Source: Paramacrobiotus metropolitanus
Lineage: Eukaryota > Tardigrada > Eutardigrada > Parachela > Macrobiotidae
Direction: 5' to 3'
DNA: 64,000 bases
Assembly (NCBI RefSeq): GCF_019649055.1
Contig: NW_026570259.1
Coordinates: forward strand, 744,001 to 808,000
The notes below the pieces were generated by a model that was given only the letters and a program-made list of their open reading frames with translations, was not told the origin of the DNA and made no database searches. The position numbers and the translations under genes were made by a program. This document shows positions 1 through 12,452 of this stretch, one piece after another. Position 1 is the first letter of the stretch. Each line of letters starts with the position of its first letter.

Positions 1-288
1 TCTGTGTCTGGTATCAAAAGCGTCTAAGTAGAGTTCTAATTCCGCCGGGTACACCCAAGTCGGGTCACGGACATGAACAGGAAAGTCGCGATATGCGGGG
101 TGAAACTGCGGAGTGATTACATCATAGTTTGGTACACTTGCTATATCTGCGCTACCAAAATGGTACTGCAAATCAGGCACATCCATGTACGTGTGAACGT
201 CATGCCTGTAGTTTATTGTAGCCGGTTTAGATGAACTGTAACCAATCACATGGAGCGTAACGATACTGACGACAGCAAAAATTTCCAT
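1..288 (-). CDS. Secreted protein, 5' end only
   Basis: An open frame starts at the ATG at 288-286 on the minus strand and stays open for all 96 codons to the left edge, so only the N-terminus is visible. The first residues (MEIFAVVSIVTLHVIGYSSS) form a short hydrophobic stretch typical of a cleaved signal peptide. The rest is rich in Tyr, His, Asp and Pro, with no cysteines and no domain I recognise. It is probably a secreted, lineage-specific protein. Function unknown. No intron is needed within the visible part. Confidence 0.5.
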   Translation of the reverse strand, partial: MEIFAVVSIVTLHVIGYSSSKPATINYRHDVHTYMDVPDLQYHFGSADIASVPNYDVITPQFHPAYRDFPVHVRDPTWVYPAELELYLDAFDTRHR

Positions 289-616
289 TGCAGCATGCTG
301 GGTTACCAAAAAATGGCAACTTATTACCGGAGCAAATGTGCGACCATGACCTTTATTGTTTAATTTTTGATACAGTACCTTTCAGCTGAATGCTAAATTA
401 ATGGTTATATCGCAACAATAGGAATCCTTCCTTAAATTTCAATTAAAAGAAAGACAATCATACAAAAACGCGCACCAGCGCTCGCAATATCACAGTTTTC
501 CGGAAAGATCAGTCCCAACGCGATTCTTAAGCACCACATTTTCTCATAGGTTATTCGACGAATTAAACAAATAAAAATGACAAACGTAGTGGATAATCCG
601 ACAAAAAAATCACAGT
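289..616. other. Intergenic gap
   Basis: AT-rich spacer between the start of the left-edge secreted gene and the end of the A20/AN1 gene. I see no convincing gene. A 62-codon open frame here has no recognisable feature. Confidence 0.4.
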
Positions 617-1192
617 TCACAATTTTTTTATTTTATCGCCTCTCACGACGGGATTATTCTTACGAATTTCTTCTGTTCCCAAAGAACGGTAATCAAACGG
701 GCATTTATGCGCATCATGATAACGATGTATGGCACAGAATAATCCGCCGCATCGGCATGTTACCCCAGTCAACCCCACACGCTTATTGCATTCTTTGCAC
801 CGATTGATCGATCGGCCTGGTCCTGTCCGAGACTCGTTACTGGATGACCGCGACGAGGCCTCTTTGTTATTGGGCGCGTCTATGGATTGGTTGATATTTT
901 CACTTTCTTCGCCGTTGGTTTCTAGCGGCATGAGATCAGGTGGTCGGACGGTTTCCGGGGTTTTATCCGGCGGTACATCGATAACAGGAGGTGCCACCGG
1001 AGGGTGTGTGGTAGCGTTGATATTCAGGCGATTGCGCGACGACCGCGCCGCCAAGGGAACGAAGGCGTTGACTGGTGGCGGTTGGGGGTGGTGGAGTTTG
1101 TAGCATTTGGAGCACATTCCGCCGTTGGACGGAGAGCCGAAGAAGCCGCAGCCATTAGTACAGAGGTTTGGCTGCTGGTCTTGGTTCTCCAT
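617..1192 (-). CDS. ZFAND5/6: A20/AN1 zinc-finger protein (ZFAND5/6 type)
   Basis: Complete intronless frame of 191 residues. Residues about 8-35 carry an A20-type zinc finger ([12 protein letters not shown] then MCSKCY: C-x3-C-x11-C-x2-C). Residues about 132-175 carry an AN1 finger ([31 protein letters not shown]) with the expected Cys/His ligands. The linker is rich in Pro, Ser and Asn. This A20-linker-AN1 order and the length match animal ZFAND5/ZFAND6, ubiquitin-binding proteins linked to proteasome function and stress responses. The visible sequence does not separate ZFAND5 from ZFAND6. It is head to head with LRRC34, about 300 bases apart, which suggests a shared promoter region. Confidence 0.9.
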   Translation of the reverse strand: MENQDQQPNLCTNGCGFFGSPSNGGMCSKCYKLHHPQPPPVNAFVPLAARSSRNRLNINATTHPPVAPPVIDVPPDKTPETVRPPDLMPLETNGEESENINQSIDAPNNKEASSRSSSNESRTGPGRSINRCKECNKRVGLTGVTCRCGGLFCAIHRYHDAHKCPFDYRSLGTEEIRKNNPVVRGDKIKKL

Positions 1193-1491
1193 CTGCGCAG
1201 ACGCTGCTACACGGGATCGTTGAACATTACAATAATGGGGGGCTATATAGAACTTTATGGGAGATTTTGCAGATTTGTGTACTGGAACAGTGCTTATGAG
1301 CTTCGTAGGGTATGCCTAGTTGCACCGAATGTTCGCATTGTACAGTACGTATTGTACCTTTGAAACACGTTGCCGTAGAAACTCGATCCACCTTGCGACG
1401 TGTTCCAACTGAACGGCTTGTGCTCCGTTCAATCGAAAAATGTGTGAATTCAGGCAGATTCTTTACAGCTGACAGAAAATTCTGACAAGTA
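1193..1491. promoter_or_regulatory. Shared head-to-head promoter region
   Basis: About 300 bases separate the start codons of the A20/AN1 gene (minus) and LRRC34 (plus), so promoters for both should lie here. No defined element was identified. The call rests on position only. Confidence 0.3.
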
Positions 1492-3774
1492 ATGACGAAC
1501 TATAGAGCAGCCTGCTATCCCCGGGAAGACCGTCTGAACAGTTCTGAATTCTCCATTTATCAACCGGATCCTGACGATGTTCCGGATCCCGAAGAGTTTC
1601 AGACTGCGGTAGCAAGATTCGGGCAGCGCCCTGAAAAAGATGCTGCACACTACTTGGAATCGTACATATCTACGTGCGAGGAAAATGAGGTTACACCGGT
1701 GCCACAAATGTTCAGATTATTGCAGGCTAAAGCCAAGAAAAATTTGGTGTAAGTTATGGTTGTACTTGTATGTTTTAAAAAAAAAGGCGAGCGGGTACTG
1801 TCTGAAAGAAGCTACTGGCATAAAAATAATGACAGACGGCACCAACGAGTTAGATATGACTTAATGAGCTATTAACCATTAAGACATGGTCGGTGTCAAA
1901 CTGTCAATCACTATCAGCCTTGTTGACAAGATTTTACTACTGTGTTTACTGTTTAGCGATCGTCTGCAAAATCGAAGAGCTTCTGTCTATTTACCTGGGA
2001 ACGATTCCGCGTCGAATCGGCGGTTGGATGATATTGACTTAGCAGTGATATGCAGTTTTATGGAGTATCACTTTCCGGATGGCATTCGAAGTATTGATTT
2101 AAGATATAACGTTCTGGAGGATGCTGAAGCGCTTTGCACGCTTTTGAAGGTCCGTACTTGCTGTTAATGTTATCAATAATCGCACTGATTAATAATCCTT
2201 GAGAGCAGAATTCTACTGCTATGAAGGCAGTTAACTTGATGTACAACCCTTTGACTGAAACGTCCATTGCGACGTTGGCATCTGCCGCATTGGTTAGTTC
2301 CTTCGTCGTTCTGTTAAGCGCAATACAACGACTACTATTTCACGAGTTTTTCCTATATGTGTCAAAATGCCTGGTGAATCTTTGCCTTAATGGAGTGAAA
2401 TTGGCGAAAACTAGTGGACTGATCATTGCGGATCTTGTTATAAACCTTCCAAGTTTGCGGTATCTTGGACTCGCATACTGTGAAGTGGCAAGTCCTATCG
2501 AAGACATCGATACCGATACTTGGACCTAAACTGAAACCTCTGTGAAAATCTTGCAGTAGAAGTTAGAAGTTCTCATTGCCATAATGATTCCCATCAAGAC
2601 CAACGTAATTGAACTGAGTGCTCTGGACATTACCAGTCCCAATATCCCGGACTGGGCCAGCAAAACGGTTTTTATTGACCAGTGCGCGGACATGCTGGTC
2701 CCATCCAAATACTTAAAAGAGCTTTATTTGGGCAAAATGGGCCTTGATGATTTCGCACTGGAGCGATTACTTCCTGCTTTGCAGAGGAATACATCATTGC
2801 AGCTTCTGGATCTGCATGGGTAAAACGTTTTGAGATACTGGGATTCCGATTAAGCAAAATGCGTCCATATGTGGATAATCTAACTTGGATAATAATGTGG
2901 ATAATTGTAAACATGAATAGTGTACCCGCCGCTGCTTTAACCAGCGCGGCTCGTAGATCGACCTAACCGTTGCTGCTTACAGTTTCCAGCTTTTACTGTA
3001 CAAAGTTTTTTTTCTTTATGTGGATATAAGCAAAACTGTAGTTTTCTGGAACAGGAATAAACTAAACCGGGACGGCGCCAGAATGCTGATGCGGCTGATT
3101 CAAAACGGCTCGCGACTTGAGGTTTTAAATTTGGACTGCTCCAGCTTTACGGATGAGGGGGCCGAATATATGGCCAACGCTATTTATGAAAGCGATTTTC
3201 TAAAAACGTAAAGTTTAATGTCGTTTCCACACTTACAGATGGTTACATAAATTTACTAAAGACAGGCCCTTTATGCGTTTTAGGATTTCCCTCCGATTTT
3301 GTCGCATCGGCGACCAAGGCATCGATTATCTATCAAAAGCCATAGCTCATGGAAAGGTCAGCCGCATTTATGTGTGGCAGGGGACATCGATCAAAGGACC
3401 GGGTTGCAAAGTAAGCGAGCACTTCGACGAATTTAACTGGCCTGGTAACACGGCTACATATCTCTAATAATTTGATTAGCTCTTTTTGCATCAACAATGG
3501 GTCAAAAGCGTGAAAAAACCACGATAATCTTTTACTTTTTTGTATGTGGCTTTTCTAGGCTTTCTGCGATTTGATGAATCGTGGTCGCATCCAGGAAGAT
3601 CAGACGGATGTACGCTTTTACAAAGTGGATGAAGTGTGTCAAATGGCGGAAAACAGCCATGCAGGAATCAGACGATGGGAATTGTACACTCCCAATTATG
3701 GAGGATATTCCCACCAGGCCTGCTATGACGGTTTTGCAGAGCCAGAACCCCAACCATACTTCAACACTTTTTAA
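1492..3774 (+). CDS. LRRC34: Leucine-rich repeat protein, LRRC34-like
   Basis: Eight exons: 1492-1748, 1957-2149, 2209-2292, 2347-2484, 2560-2819, 3055-3207, 3284-3410, 3559-3774. All have GT/AG borders and consistent phase, giving 475 residues. Exon 2 carries YLPGND and SIDLRYNVLED; later exons give further ribonuclease-inhibitor-type repeats (LKELYLGKMGLDDFAL, LQLLDLHGNKLNRDGARM, ISLRFCRIGDQGIDYLSKAI). The LRYN-type repeat after an L-x-GN motif and the length fit LRRC34, a protein of germ cells and ciliated tissue. The intron at 2293-2346 is 54 bases, in frame and stop-free, so it could be retained. The border at 2560 could instead be 2563. The C-terminal 60 residues match no repeat. Confidence 0.75.
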
Positions 3775-4473
3775 TGATCGTTGCCATCGTTCTTAATACT
3801 TAGCAAATTCAAACTTATGCGAGCCATTTTGATTTTCGATTCCATTCAGCGCGTTTTCACACGCAGCGCGAAGTACTTGGGTAAACGTCCAAAAGCCATC
3901 ATCAGCGCTCCAATGTCTGATGGCTTTTTTACAGTGTAAGCCTTTGCGTTGTTTAATAAACCCGACACATAAAGATTTTGTAAAGAAAAAAACTTAAGAC
4001 CGGTCTGTAGTCACAAATTACTAACACAAATCTGCAGAACCTACCTGCACGGAGCTTGTACGATAACCTTGTACCGGAGCAACTCGAGGAAAACAGCGTG
4101 TATTTTCGGACCAGGCAAAACTTTGTAACAGGTTTTGCCATTGCTTCAGTCGCTACTCGGTGTTGCTTTGTTCTCCAGTTTTGGTTTTGGTTCCGGTACT
4201 CCAGTTTCTTGCTTAAACGAAAACCGCAGAGCTGGCAAAACAGCCGAACTGTCCGGTTTTCGGCAGGCTTTCGTTACAGTGCACATGTGATCAACACAAA
4301 ACTATACGAGTACAGAGCTAGCATAAATAAATTCACTGACACTGAATAACTGAAGAAATAAATTCACCCGTTTTTTATTGAGCACTGCATTGACGAACAA
4401 GTGCCAGCAGAAAGGTCAAACTAAGAAACTCTCCAAACACGTTAACATTGTCCGTTTCGGCTTTGGCAGGGTT
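3775..4473. other. Intergenic gap with one perfect hairpin
   Basis: No gene seen between the convergent LRRC34 and the lysine-rich gene. An 11-bp perfect inverted repeat (AAAAGCCATCA at 3891-3901, its complement at 3918-3928) with a 16-base loop and a following T run lies here. A 97-codon open frame at 4056-4349 has no start context or domain that I trust. Confidence 0.4.
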
Positions 4474-6420
4474 TCAGCTAAAGCTGTAGTTTGCTACATT
4501 GACCTTTTCGAATGAAAAGTAGGTCTCCGGTTGGTCAACCATGATAATCATCTGCGATTTTACTGTCTCCGTAATTTCTTTCATAGATTCTTTGCTCGGA
4601 TTGTTCGCTTTATTGAAGTCGCTAACCAGCATTTTGTCATGGATATTGACGACCTGGGTCACGGTAACTTTCCTTTGGCGCGCAACCGCAGTGTAGAACT
4701 CTCCATTGGCCAGTTCGACAATATCGTACGGTGATGCTAAATTCATTCCTTTCTCTATCAAAGCCTCGTAACAACCGTTAAACAGCTGCCGCATATCTTC
4801 GTCCATTCGCAACTGGTTGATAGCCCGAATGACCTTAATCCACTGGGCTTCTCGCTGTATCCATGCCGGTTTGGAATGGCTTAATCGCTTAATCTTGATT
4901 AGAGATTTCCGCATAGTAGAGGGCAATATGTACGCTTTATTCAGTTTCGGAGATTTAGCGGAAAGTGGACGTTTGTTTTTCTTCGGCGGGACAATATCAG
5001 TGTCGGACGGCCAATACTTTTGCGGTGCGTTTTTCTTCCGCTTTCGTCCAGATCTTCTGCCTTTGCGTGAAGGCTTTTGCGACGAAAAGAAAAAAAACAT
5101 TTTTCGTCGTAATCATTTACAAAAATCACTATCGGGTTGCACTTACTTCTCGAGAATCCGACCGTGGACTTGACGTAGTTTTCTTCTCTCGACGTTTCCT
5201 CCTCGATATTTTTCCATCTCGCTGCAATGCTTTGGTTTCTTGTTCGCTTATCATGGTCTCCGGTTCATTCGCATGTTTTCGGATTTTTCCTTTTTTAGGA
5301 TTTATTTGCGGCTGGGTTTGTTGTTCTGCTGGTTCTTTTGGTGGCGGATACTTTGGGGCTTTCTTAGCGTCTTTCGAAGGTTGAGATTTTGAGCCTGTTT
5401 CAGGCTTTGGAGACTTTCCACCTTTCAGTCTTGCTGCTAACGACAGTTCTTCGCGCCGGTACTTTTGATCCAGTTTGGGTGTTTTGTTTTTGGCGTTTCC
5501 CTGCCTACTTTGCACACTAGTCTGGTTTTTCTTTTCAACAGGTTCCAACTTGTTTCCGGCAAAGGCAATCGAGTCGCCTTCCTTCTTTTTTGCAGGTTTT
5601 TTCTTGGCCGTATTGTCTGCTTTCTCATTCTTGTTAACCACCTGGCCAGGCGGGCTCTGGCGCTTAGTTTTCTTAAACTGTTCAAATTTCTCGGGCAAAC
5701 TCTTCACATTTGACCCAGCAAAATTCTACAAAGTACTCTCCACTGGTTAGTGTCTACCACAACTACATGTAACTAAGCCTACTCCATGTAAGTGATTTAT
5801 TTTCTGCTTGAAACAAGATAACAGGGTTGTCAAAAAATGCGCTCTTTTATCTACCTGTCTTGCAATTTTGGAATTCTGGATGGTTTGTGGATTCAAAGCG
5901 CTGACTTCCATAGTGTTGTTGCTCTGCTTATTTGTAGTTTTCTTTGCAATAGCTTCGAAATCATCCGACATTTTCAGGGACCGGTTTAGGCCGTTTGATG
6001 AAAATTCGTTGTTTCCTGAAGCACAAGTTTATGCTAGCCTCGTTAGTAGTACTTCTACTCTTAAAAATACAGAAAGTAACGAAAACTGTACTCTGCTTTC
6101 ATACCTTGCTTCTGTTTGGAGTGCGCGATCAGCTGTTTTTCTGGCGTCGGATGCGGAGACTTCCCGCGGGTTTTCGCCTGCTTCACAGCGGTTTCCATTT
6201 TTGGCGTTACAGGTTCTGTCATCAAACCTTTCCGTTGCTTACTTTCGTTCACGGGCTTATACAAGCTTTTCTCGTCGGAATAAGGGCTGAGTGACTTTGA
6301 GCCTGTTCTGCTTTTGGATTGCGCTTGTTTCCAAATCGGTGTGCCGTTGTTTTCTTTATCTTTAGGTTTTCCTTTAACCTTTGTGACCAACGCCTCGCCG
6401 GTGTTCTGCGTTTTATCCAT
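4474..6420 (-). CDS. Lysine-rich protein of unknown function
   Basis: Four exons in transcript order: 6420-6105, 6015-5855, 5725-5147, 5073-4474. Phases join exactly and give 551 residues. The first two thirds are low-complexity, very rich in Lys, Pro, Gln and Ser (blocks such as KKPAKKKEG and RRKRREKK), so probably disordered and basic. The last 150 residues look folded (segments KPAWIQREAQWIKVIRAI, MRQLFNGCYEALIEKGMNL, DIVELANGEFYTAVARQRK). I do not recognise this domain. The acceptor of the last exon (after a long T run, CAAAAG) is the least certain border. It lies just downstream of ANKMY1 on the same strand, with 126 bases between them. Function unknown; nuclear or cytoskeletal roles are possible from the charge only. 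Confidence 0.6.
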
Positions 6421-6546
6421 CGGTGAATGCAGAGTGTCGCTTTTGTCAGAGCGGAAACTAAAACTCAGGAAATTGTTGAGTATTCGCCGGAATTCTCATC
6501 TACTCTGTACTTATGTCAGGCCTTGATGTAAATGTAATGTAGAAAA

Positions 6547-9500
6547 CTACCTTAAGGTCGAGCTGCTGTAAGTAGTCCCTAAGGATGGTATGAGAATGTC
6601 GCTTGCAGTGCCCGGCTTTGAAACGCCTTTATTTCCTGGTTTTAATTTGCCATGACCTTTCGGACTGTGTTGGTGATATTTTAGTTTTTCCTGTGCTGTC
6701 CATTTTGTCTTATCGGATTTCGTCATTTCGAACGGGTCGTTCATGATATGTGGGCTCACTGGCGAAGCACTCGCAATGGAGCATGCTTCCGAATCGAGTT
6801 CTGGAATAGCCGTATACTCAGTTTCTGAGTCATCGCCAGTGAGTCGTCTACGGCGCTTCCTGGCACGAATTTTTTTATGATAAAGGTCAACGTGGTGCTT
6901 TCGTTTGGATATCTCTAAACAGTTTGCTTGATGGGCAGGCCAGTGCGCATCCAGGCATTTCTGGGAGCAGTAAAAGATTTTCTCGCAATTGGGACAAGGG
7001 AAAAGGGCCCGATTAGGTAGCGACGATTCACCGCAGCAGCTGCAGTATTCGTATTCCAAAGCGGTATGATCAATTCTGCAATTTTAAACACAGCATTTGT
7101 ACGTATGAATTCGGTTTTAGCGATGCAGCTTACGGGATATCGTCGCCGTTTTCGTCAATGATATGCACAGCCGGCACCAGGAGACCCACATGATCCGGAT
7201 CCGTAATGGGCTTGCCTAACTTTCCTTTCTTTCCCTTTTGCTTTTGCGATACCTCCACAACATTCAGTCCCCCAACGCCCAGTACTGACCGGTGGGTGAT
7301 AACCAACTCGTCCTCCGTAACGAAGCTTTCGTTATCCAAACTGCCATCAACGGACTCTGGAGAAGGAATATACGATCCACTTTCCGCTTCCTCGTCGGAA
7401 TCAGGACGAAGAGGATTTCGCATAACGGTTAGCGTTGGTCTCACAACCTTTCCATCCTTGACAGTATCTTCGGCGCGGCTAATTTGGTTAATTTTGGCAC
7501 GAAGACCCGGAAGAACTTTCAACAGGGGTCGGATTTCGGCGTTTTCGTAAAGACTGGCTTCGATCAAGGGATCTGATGCATCAATCAATTGCGGCTGCTG
7601 TCGCAGTAATGGTACGATTTCAGGATAAATTGCTCCTAAAATCGTAGCAGTAAAATTTTACGGTAATTAGAACTTGTTAATCAACGGAACGCAGATTAGC
7701 GTGACAATAAATGACCTTTGAATTTGAAATGCAGGGTGGCAAGTACCTGCAAGACTGATTTTTCGAAGACGGAGGACAGACCTTTGAGTAGCATCTTTGT
7801 AAGCGTCTAAAATGAAGCTGCGAAAATTTTCCAGTATATTCTTCAGTTGTGGGTTCATGTTGGCGCCTAATGTTTGCTAGAACGAGGTAAAAATGATGGC
7901 GTTTAACGCAGCTTCACTGAAATAAAACGCAGATAATGTACAGACTTACCTTGCCATAAACCTGCTTGGCGTAGTCCTACAAAATCATCATGTAGTGTGT
8001 TTTTGCACTTGAAGAAATAATAACGTTTCCAAAAATTTGACTTGCTTACCAAGGGTGAGCCCAAAGGCGGGGCACTGTTTCCCGAAGTGGAGGTCAGCGC
8101 AATTTTCACCGTGAAATCAGCATTATGCTGTAAGAGCACCTCGACCAGTCGCTGCAGAATGCCCACTTCCTTGTTAGTACGTAAAAATACGTCAGCTGTT
8201 GCTAGTGTTGCTGCTACACATAAAGCGTTCCCCAAGCCTCCTGTTAGATCTTGATTTTCGTCGCTTCCCGCGGCCAACAACGTTTCAACCATCTACAACC
8301 CATCTTCTAAATATTGCTTACCATATACAAATTACAGCATATTCTTAAAGTTACGTTATCTAGTGCAGAAGATCCACTACAAGAACTCAGAATTTATCAC
8401 TAAAACCAGGTTTATGTTCAAAACCTTTATGCTTCCTTGTTGAATGGACATTGCTAGCGGTGTTAGGCGATTCCAAGTGACGTCCACGCGAGCTCCATGT
8501 TTAATTAAGGAATTCAGAATATGAACTGCAACCTGTAAAAAACTGATTTTGTTAACAAAAAGAACGGAATGCATCTGTACATCTGAGAATTCATTAATAT
8601 AAATACATTTGCTTTTACGGCCAACGCACCAGTTCATTTGGTTCCCGCTGACAAGCGATGTGCATAACGTATCTACCGGCAAATGGTGCCACTTTGACCT
8701 TTTCCTTTCCTGTTGGGGGCTTTATGTAAAACCATTAACAACACTCAAAATGTGAAATTAGAGCGTAATCAAAGCCTGCGTTAACATAAAATTTGAATGC
8801 ATCGCGGATGGACGCAGGACGCTTAGCTGATTCGTTCGAAAATTATATTCGCTTACAGTACGTAATTGATAACGTAAGTACTTATGCAAAACCTAATAAT
8901 GTAAATACTTATGCATTCCATTTGATCAAGCTATTTCAAGCTGCTCGCGTTGGAATAGCAAATTTTCGTATCAATTATCAATGAAAAATATCTAGACACT
9001 TTTCTTACTGGCCGCGTATCAGTTTCGATGGCATTGGGATTCGCACTATTTTCAAGTAAAAGATCCACCACGTCTGGTGCACTTTTGCCAGGAACCGAAC
9101 AAGCTACCATCAGTGGCGTGACGGCAATGTTCTATGAACACGAACCAATGGAAACAGAAACGACTTACATAAAAAAACGTCAGCTAGCGTACCTGTCGCG
9201 TTAATAGTTCGTTGGAATCGCTTCCCTGTTCAAGCAACAACTTTACTAGATCGCCGTCTGACGCCCGGATAGCCACATACAACATCGGCAGCGGCCATAT
9301 ACATTTTTTCCAGTTGGCTCCGTGGCCAATGAGAGCCATTATAACATCCTTTATGCGATGCTGCCACTCCCTTAACCAAACTAGAAATAGGGGCTTCTCA
9401 AATTCTGGCTTATGGTAAAGGTCATCGTCAGTTAACAACGACCGGTGGCTTTGCATCTGAAGGCCAACGGAGACGAACTGTTGATTCTGTACATCAACCG

Positions 9501-11355
9501 GGACTTTTTTAAATGTTTGATCAGTTTTGAAAGATCCCTTCTGATCCACGTCTAGTCGCATTTCTGGATCTGGCCCCTACAAAAGTTTTATTGTGAATTT
9601 TAGTACTTTGCTGTAAACGAGGAGACTGGAAATATATTTTAAATTGTTTATCTGGCGGATTTTGACCCACGCTTAGATTAAAGACTGGCATTGTTATCTA
9701 CTGTTACTGTTGACTGTAAATTTAATCACTCTTATAATTTAAGAATATATATTGTCGTTCCCCAGTTTGTCTGAAATTAACTGCAAGTCCCAAGACATTA
9801 TACCTGCCTTTTAGTATGAGCCTTTCCACCTGCACTGGAAGATTTTGGTTTATCAGACTGGTTCGTCGCCGGATTTGGTGTCGATAATCTCTGCGGCACA
9901 ACTGAAGCGAGCTTCGATAGCGATGCTGATGCGTCGAAAATCAGCGACCCTTCGAGGGAATTGTTAAGCAGAGTTGGAATTTCAGGGTCCTTTCCTCTCC
10001 ACTGATTATACTTTTCGACAAAAATATGATACATATAACAGCATAGTTCCATGACGTTGTATCCATGGTTTGTCACGCGACTAAGGTCCGCTCCGAAATT
10101 CAATAATGTCTCGGCAATGACAGTTCGTCCGTTCAGCTAAGCCAATTAATATGTTGTGTATTTGTACCACAGTAATTAAATATTCAAGTACGACAGCTTG
10201 GCTATCTATTCCCGACAAATGTTTTAGCTTAGCATAAGTTCCCACTAAATAAATATTTCCCACTCTATAAGGGCCAAAAAATCACCACAAATATGTACGC
10301 GACCTTTACCGAAGCGGCCATCAATGCTGTTAACCCTTGCCCGTCGCAGACGTCCACATTCACACCAGTTAGAAACAGCAGATCTTGCACGAGCCTCATA
10401 TTACCATGTGCTGCTGCAGTTACGAAAGATATTGCTTCAGTTTCTTTTCGCCCGGGTGCTGCAAAGTGTGCTATCCTGTCCACGGAATTCACCAAATCAA
10501 CATCGTATTCCATTTTACCACACAACGGGTGCATTTTTGTGATAAACTTGTGCATCTCCATTAAGATATCGCTGTTGTTTGCAAATGTTTCTGTTTCTGG
10601 AATATCCTTGCGCATCGTGCTGTATTTTAGATGTTTCGCAAATTCCAAGTCCATGATTTCCCGGAATTCTACTAACGCCACTTCTCCAAGTGGCACAGCG
10701 GTAAGCTGAAACTGCTTGTCGGCCATCAGGACATTCCAGACTGCTGCTAACTGATCACCAGTAGCCGCATTTGTGCTTTGGAGCAACTGCTCTCGTGGAT
10801 TCCAGGTTAACGGAACGACGAACGGACAGTTGGCCATAATTTCAGTAAGGTATGGCACACGGTACGCTTCGGATACTGGATTCATTAATTGCAACAAATG
10901 ATTGCCTTGGAAAAGACCCACATCCTGTCGGTTGTCGGGATAAGACAAAACTCCGATGCCGTACGATTGATTCTGGCGGAACAGACCCTGAAAACAGGAG
11001 ATATGGATATGAAAAACCGTGTCTTCTCTAACAATTCACTGGGCTCTGACCTGATAGACTTCTCCATTGGGGAAAGTCTTCGTACCATACCCTTCTTGCC
11101 CATCACAGAAAAAGTATCCAATGTAAACGCTACCGTCAGAGAACGTTAACCGCCCTGGTCCGTGCTTCAAGCCGTAGTACCAGTAACCTTCATAAACCTT
11201 TAAAAAGCCTTTTCTTTGAGGCAAAGTAATGCCTTATAGCGTGGCAGTTCGAGGCCTGGAATTACCTCGTCATTAGGTGATATCAAACGACCCTTCCCGT
11301 GACGTAATCCCATCCATGTGTCACCCACGTAAACTTCATTCCCATTGTTTACCAT
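6547..11355 (-). CDS. ANKMY1: MORN / ankyrin / MYND protein ANKMY1
   Basis: Thirteen exons in transcript order: 11355-11266, 11197-11051, 10987-10310, 10136-9804, 9576-9193, 9131-9009, 8698-8630, 8532-8425, 8292-8050, 7976-7950, 7876-7747, 7635-7134, 7075-6547. Phases agree at every join and give about 1120 residues. Domains in order: MORN repeats (YVGDTWMGLRHGKGRL, YEGYWYYGLKHGPGRL), then ankyrin repeats spread over many exons (GRYVMHIACQREPNEL, ITPLMVACSV-like, HGARVDVTWNRLTPLAM), then a C-terminal MYND zinc finger (YCSCCGESS, FPCPNCEKIFYCSQKC, HWPAHQANC). This order identifies ANKMY1, a protein linked to ciliated cells. The exon at 7950-7976 is only 27 bases (9 codons). The start at 11355 is the first usable ATG; an upstream exon is possible. 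Less certain acceptors: 8698 and 11197. Confidence 0.85.
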
Positions 11356-12452
11356 TTTTCGATATCGTATCCTTTGCCATTATATATTAGGGAAACATCA
11401 GTCATTGAATTTAATTCTTTTTTTATTCCATGTTGACAGGCATGCGCGGGTGTTGAGTGTTGAAACCATAGGGCCAAGTTCTAACCAAGCTGTTGAAGTT
11501 CTCGCCAGAAATGTAGATGTATGTTCCTGTCACCTGATTCCCAACACGTTCTGGTGTGCAGTTCTGCATGGTCGCTAATTCAGTGCATTCGGTGCTATGG
11601 GGCAGTGCATTTAAATTGCAAAATGTCTAGAAAGAACGTTACCTAGGTAAAGGGACAAGCATGGAGGTTTTGGTCGACCGTATAACCGGCTTTCGCATGA
11701 TGTATTTGGCAAATCTTTTCCAGGATTTTTTTGCAGATTATCAGTAGAACATAAGCATATGTGTAGCAAAATCACAAGCAGACAGATACTGGCGGGTTAG
11801 AACATAACATAAGCGAAAGCAACAAGCGGAAATAAGAGAGAAATTCCAGCTTTGCTATGCTCTGAGGCTACCAAAAAGAGCAATTATACAGTAGAATACG
11901 TCATTTAAGTATTGTGTAGAGCATAAGTTATCAGTAAACTTACTGCAATTGTTCTTAAAAGCTAATAATATTGTGAATACTGTACTGAAATAAATACCAG
12001 TTAAATTTTTTTGGCAGGTTGGTTATGCTCAGTCTGTAACCGAACTATCAGGAAAATTAACTGGTGTGTTTTAGCATCTTTAAAGGGGCTGATCCCGGCT
12101 GGTGCACATTTGCTGCTTTAAGTTTGTATTTAGAACTATTTAGTTCTAAAACGAGCAATATGTACAGCTGTATGTCAGTCGGAATCAACCGCTATACAAT
12201 CGAAAACATCGAATGATCAGTCAATTTCTATTGTAAAACCAATAACGTTTTTGCAGATGACCTTCGTGTTGGTCCGAACAAAGCCTAACTTTCGTTTTTT
12301 TATGTGGTAGAGAGTGACCAGACTAGAGACGAGACTAGAGAGTAAGATATACCGTATACGTACGTACTGGCGTACGTGCAACAGGTGGCAGTCGCGTCTG
12401 TGTGCGCTTAATCACATCTGGGTAAATCAACACCAGTAGTACGAGTTTTATT
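11356..12452. other. Intergenic gap upstream of ANKMY1
   Basis: No convincing gene. A 50-codon minus-strand frame (about 11429-11580) ends in a stop and lacks a phase-compatible splice link to ANKMY1, so it is not annotated. The rest is AT-rich. The last bases, 12445-12452 (GTTTTATT), are the left copy of a transposon target-site duplication. Confidence 0.4.

Noticed and set aside
4056-4349. 97-codon plus-strand frame
   Set aside because: Low-information aromatic and basic sequence in a gap between convergent genes, with no domain or splice support.
11429-11580. Candidate first exon for ANKMY1
   Set aside because: The frame ends in a stop, and no donor in it matches the phase needed to reach the first MORN exon.
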